This document shows, piece by piece, positions 21,614-24,217 of a stretch of 24,217 nt of DNA (position 1 is the first letter of the stretch; the number at the start of each line of letters is the position of its first letter). The DNA lies in the IMG/VR virus record IMGVR_UViG_3300010354_000637, positions 1-24,217 of that record, one strand, 5' to 3'. Source of the stretch: a virus. Made by a program: the position numbers and the translations under genes. The notes under the pieces were generated by a model. It was given only the letters and a program-made list of their open reading frames with translations, had not been told where the DNA came from and did not search any database.

Positions 21614-22468
21614 TCAAAATGGCGATTTACTACGAAAAAAATAATGTTCAATCAAATCAGTCAATTGGTTTTCACGAAAGTATGACAAGGGAACTTTTTT
21701 ATCATCTATATTTATAGAATAATATTCTTCCATAATTTTTGTTTGTATTTCTTCTGGAATATATTCAAAATCAATTAACGTTCTATTCCTACAAAAATTT
21801 TTATACTGTTCTTGTGTTTCGCAAAATTTTTCTGGATCTTGATCTACCCATACATTTAATTTTTTTTGACTAATTGGTTTTTGTCTTTCTCCAGAAACAA
21901 ATGTATCATCTTTTGATAAGATATTAGGTATACCATCAGACTTATCTCCTCTTATAATATGTTCTTTAACATAAGAGTACGGATTATCTGTACAAATATA
22001 ATTTTTTGTAACTGGATTGTATTGATATACTCCTGGGTATTTTTGTAATTGAATAAAGTCTTTATCTCCAGATAAAATTAGTATTTTATCTTTACGCTTA
22101 TTTTTACAAAGAACAGATATTACATCGTCTGCTTCTGCTCCATAAATTTCTAAAACTTTATATGGAAAATACTCTTTTATTTCATCTCTTATTTTATTAA
22201 GAACATCAAAAATAGATTTCCAATTATGTTTAGAACTATCTCTATCTTTTTTTCTGTTCTGTTTATAAAAAGGGAAATAGTTTTTTCTCCAATAACTCTT
22301 AGAATCATACGCTAAAACTATCTCCCCATATTCAGAAGAGTACTGTTTCTCATATGCATATAAACTTTTAAGTACCATATGACGAACTAAATTTTCATTT
22401 ATTTCGTCATTTTTAATTTGAACCATAAGATTAGAAATCATAATCTGGTTCATATCAATAATAATCAT
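21614..22468 (-). CDS. rnh: T4-type RNase H (FEN1-family 5' nuclease)
   Basis: About 284 residues (T4 RNase H is 305). ATG 22468 (MIIIDMNQIMISNLMVQIK) is chosen because IIIDMN supplies the first metal-binding Asp and AGAGG lies immediately upstream. Further acidic sites are VLAYDSKSYWRK, EIYGAEADDVISVL and ILSGDKDFIQLQ, the standard FEN/PIN set. RGDKSDGIPNIL fits the helix-hairpin-helix entry of the family. The enzyme removes RNA primers and 5' flaps during lagging-strand synthesis. It overlaps the upstream acidic-tail gene by 14 nt. Confidence 0.92.
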   Translation of the reverse strand: MIIIDMNQIMISNLMVQIKNDEINENLVRHMVLKSLYAYEKQYSSEYGEIVLAYDSKSYWRKNYFPFYKQNRKKDRDSSKHNWKSIFDVLNKIRDEIKEYFPYKVLEIYGAEADDVISVLCKNKRKDKILILSGDKDFIQLQKYPGVYQYNPVTKNYICTDNPYSYVKEHIIRGDKSDGIPNILSKDDTFVSGERQKPISQKKLNVWVDQDPEKFCETQEQYKNFCRNRTLIDFEYIPEEIQTKIMEEYYSINIDDKKVPLSYFRENQLTDLIEHYFFRSKSPF

Positions 22469-22691
22469 CCTCTTCTTCTTCCTCTTCTGTGTCAACAAAT
22501 CTTACTGAATACAATTCTTCATTTATCCAAAGTCCATTTTCATCATATAATTCAGGATGAAGTTGAAGAGAATTATTTTTATTAGAAAAATTATAAACAA
22601 TGTCATTAATAAACCACCCCGCTATAATTCCAACTATAAAAAATAAAACTACAAAACAACTCATGAAAAAGAGTATCGTAGGTGATTCCAT
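22455..22691 (-). CDS. Small single-pass membrane protein with acidic C terminus
   Basis: A 78-residue protein. A hydrophobic segment lies at about 5-29 (TILFFMSCFVVLFFIVGIIA), followed by LHPELYDENGLWINEELYSV and a strongly acidic end (TEEEEEEDDYY). The PELYDENG ... RFV layout is seen in small cyanophage proteins as I recall. GGAG lies 9 nt before the ATG. The 3' end overlaps RNase H by 14 nt. Function unknown. Confidence 0.7.
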   Translation of the reverse strand: MESPTILFFMSCFVVLFFIVGIIAGWFINDIVYNFSNKNNSLQLHPELYDENGLWINEELYSVRFVDTEEEEEEDDYY

Positions 22692-22715
22692 TTTTAATTC
22701 TCCGAGTGACTTGGG

Positions 22716-22862
22716 TTAGTTTAAGTCCCTCCAAACAAATTCAAATTTAAAAAAGAATTGTTTATTTCGGAGGGAGAAAGATTTATTAATCTTTAGACCA
22801 AATGTTTTAGGTTCTCTTACAACCCTCCTGAGCATTAGCTCCACACCTTTATTTATAGACAT
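22716..22862 (-). CDS. Small basic hypothetical protein (48 residues)
   Basis: The frame ATG 22862 to TAA 22716 encodes MSINKGVELMLRRVVREPKT, then FGLKINKSFSLRNKQFFFKF, ending EFVWRDLN. It fills an otherwise empty gap between glutaredoxin and the membrane-protein gene. A second start at 22835 (MLRRVV) has a better ribosome binding site (GGAGCTA). The sequence has the alternating pattern of beta strands. An imperfect inverted repeat (22726-22775) and a TATAAATA (22850-22857) lie inside it, so the region may be regulatory instead. Confidence 0.5.
   Translation of the reverse strand: MSINKGVELMLRRVVREPKTFGLKINKSFSLRNKQFFFKFEFVWRDLN
22850..22857 (-). promoter_or_regulatory. Perfect late-promoter motif TATAAATA
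   Basis: Exact TATAAATA on minus, at codons 2-4 of the 48-residue ORF if it starts at 22862. It could drive that ORF from its inner start, or the downstream membrane-protein/RNase H genes. AT-rich sequence makes chance matches possible. Confidence 0.35.
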
Positions 22863-22872
22863 TTTATTAGTA

Positions 22873-23127
22873 TTAGACATTTTTCTTTGATGATACTAAT
22901 CCTCTTTCAACAAATAATTTAACTGTTTCTACTAACCCACCAATTTCTTCATCGTCAATTATCGTGAATGGGAATCCAGAAGCAAGAGGATATTTAATTT
23001 TAAATTGCTCTCTAGTAATATCTTTGCCAACAAGAATAGATGTATATTCTACTCCCGCTCTTTGCATAAGTTCTTTAATTTTATCACAGTATATACAACC
23101 AGTCGTAGTGTAAATTGTAATGTTCAT
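22873..23127 (-). CDS. Glutaredoxin
   Basis: An 84-residue protein. ATG 23127 is chosen (MNITIYTTTGCIYCDKIKEL), 1 nt after the upstream stop. The active site C-x-x-C is in GCIYC; the cis-proline lies in SGFPFTIIDDEEIGG and the Gly-Gly motif follows, as in glutaredoxins. The thioredoxin fold is complete for a small glutaredoxin. It likely donates electrons to ribonucleotide reductase or other phage or host enzymes, and is common in cyanophages. No Shine-Dalgarno site precedes the ATG, so it is probably translated by coupling to the gene before it. Confidence 0.9.
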   Translation of the reverse strand: MNITIYTTTGCIYCDKIKELMQRAGVEYTSILVGKDITREQFKIKYPLASGFPFTIIDDEEIGGLVETVKLFVERGLVSSKKNV

Positions 23128-23128
23128 G

Positions 23129-23797
23129 TTATTTAAAGTTGTGAAGGTTTCCTTTGTGATAAACATACCAATCAATGCCTTTACCAATAGTATCTCCATC
23201 GCAATAAACATCCTCGCCATTGTATTCAACTCCACTTACAACAGTCCAGCATTCAGCAACTTCTGTAAGATAAACAATCAATTTAGAAGGATCAAATTCT
23301 TCGCCATCAGGCAATTCAAAACCACCAATGTAACCACCACGCTCATATGAATTGTAAACGATCCAAACGCCATCAGAATCTTCCATCTCATATCGAATGC
23401 AAGCTACAGCATTCCCTGCATCTTCTTCATAATGTACAGAATTTTCAATATCTTCTGCCGTATAATAAGTCAAAGTAGAAAGTGGCTTGACCCAGATTTG
23501 AGTATCCTCATCTTCCTCCAAACAGACACCAATGTTTTGGTCATCTACATCAGGACCCCAACAAAGACACCCATCAGTAATGGTATCCCATGATGGCATA
23601 TCACGTTCAGGATCATCGTACTCTTTTTCAGTTGCTTCTGAAAGAATGTCTTGGTCAAATTCAATTTCACCATCTTCGTCAAAAGTAAAATACTTATCGA
23701 CTTGTTCTTGAGTTAATTGAACTGCTCCAAGTTCATTGAAGTATGTCCGAGCAAAAGAATCGTCTCCAGAGCTGATCCAGATTTTATAGGTTGTCAT
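23129..23797 (-). CDS. Acidic hypothetical protein downstream of psbA
   Basis: A 222-residue, very acidic protein from ATG 23797 (MTTYKIWISSGDDSFARTYF). Features are many Asp/Glu runs (TFDEDGEIEFDQDILSE, CLEEDEDTQIW), a Cys pair around DGCLCWGPD, and a Trp/Tyr-rich C-terminal part (ERGGYIGGFELPDGEEF, IDWYVYHKGNLHNFK). It resembles no enzyme I recognise. It lies directly after the psbA terminator with almost no room for its own promoter, and 1 nt before glutaredoxin. Its base composition is nearer to psbA than to the AT-rich small genes. Confidence 0.65.
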   Translation of the reverse strand: MTTYKIWISSGDDSFARTYFNELGAVQLTQEQVDKYFTFDEDGEIEFDQDILSEATEKEYDDPERDMPSWDTITDGCLCWGPDVDDQNIGVCLEEDEDTQIWVKPLSTLTYYTAEDIENSVHYEEDAGNAVACIRYEMEDSDGVWIVYNSYERGGYIGGFELPDGEEFDPSKLIVYLTEVAECWTVVSGVEYNGEDVYCDGDTIGKGIDWYVYHKGNLHNFK

Positions 23798-23803
23798 AAT
23801 CAA

Positions 23804-23834
23804 TAAAAAACCGCCTACGCATTGTAGGCGGTTT
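23804..23834 (-). terminator. Strong intrinsic terminator of psbA
   Basis: On minus, AAACCGCCTAC (23834-23824), loop AATGC, GTAGGCGGTTT (23818-23808), an 11-bp stem, followed by a T-run (TTTTTTATTG including the stem end). It lies 20 nt after the psbA stop. Confidence 0.9.
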
Positions 23835-23854
23835 AGAGAGTTTTGTCAAGTACC

Positions 23855-24217
<363 letters not shown>

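Noticed and set aside
21709-21716. TATAAATA on minus inside RNase H
   Set aside because: It encodes part of YSINIDD in a conserved gene and lies about 100 nt from the next start; a chance match is likely in AT-rich DNA, though an internal late promoter cannot be excluded.
22873-23235. Longer 120-residue reading of glutaredoxin
   Set aside because: The added N terminus overlaps the acidic hypothetical gene antiphase; the glutaredoxin fold begins at MNITIYTTTGC.

Overview
This window is almost certainly part of the genome of a T4-like marine cyanophage (cyanomyovirus) of Synechococcus or Prochlorococcus. The DNA is AT-rich and genes are tightly packed, often with ATGA or TAATG overlaps. T4-type tail and replication genes (gp5, gp54, gp26, gp4, gp48, gp53, gp32, gp33, RNase H) sit beside typical cyanophage host-derived genes: psbA (photosystem II D1), speD, thyX, phoH and a glutaredoxin. 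No tRNA, CRISPR array, transposon or integrase was seen.

Layout. (1) Positions 1-12623, minus strand: a late tail operon. In transcription order it encodes a gp54-like tube initiator, a gp26-type baseplate/tail chaperone with a -1 frame extension, a 1561-residue tape-measure-like protein, an 851-residue SleB-type hydrolase protein, a gp27-like hub protein and a gp5-like hub protein that runs off the left edge. (2) 12656-15664, plus strand: a divergent late operon with gp4, a probable gp2, gp48 and gp53. It ends at a bidirectional terminator. (3) 15708-19741, minus strand: gp32, a DUF1825-type protein, gp33, a RecB/MGME1-type nuclease, phoH, a small conserved protein, thyX and a small basic protein. 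Two near-consensus sigma-70 promoters serve this region. (4) 19843-20144, plus strand: two tiny membrane proteins behind a late-type promoter. (5) 20173-24217, minus strand: small conserved cyanophage genes, speD, a DUF6433-type protein, RNase H, glutaredoxin, an acidic hypothetical protein and the 3' third of psbA with a strong terminator.

Most notable. The gp26-type gene carries a textbook -1 programmed frameshift site: heptamer T TTT TTC, 7-nt spacer and an 11-bp hairpin. The site leads into a 62-codon extension that has no ATG or convincing start of its own and ends in an ATGA overlap with the tape-measure-like gene. This is the gene order of lambda G/GT-type tail chaperones. The 1561-residue protein that follows combines a complete-looking protein-kinase domain at its N terminus, a degenerate M23 fold and an Amidase_3-like domain. 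Its neighbour carries a SleB-like hydrolase domain, and both share an LHG-x-EAVIP motif.

How the genes work together: regions 1 and 2 build the baseplate, tail tube and head-completion parts, with wall-degrading domains concentrated in the tail. Region 3 supports DNA replication, late transcription (gp33) and nucleotide supply (thyX). Region 5 supports host metabolism during infection (psbA, speD, glutaredoxin) and DNA processing (RNase H). Family names are from recall of sequence patterns; no database search was run.
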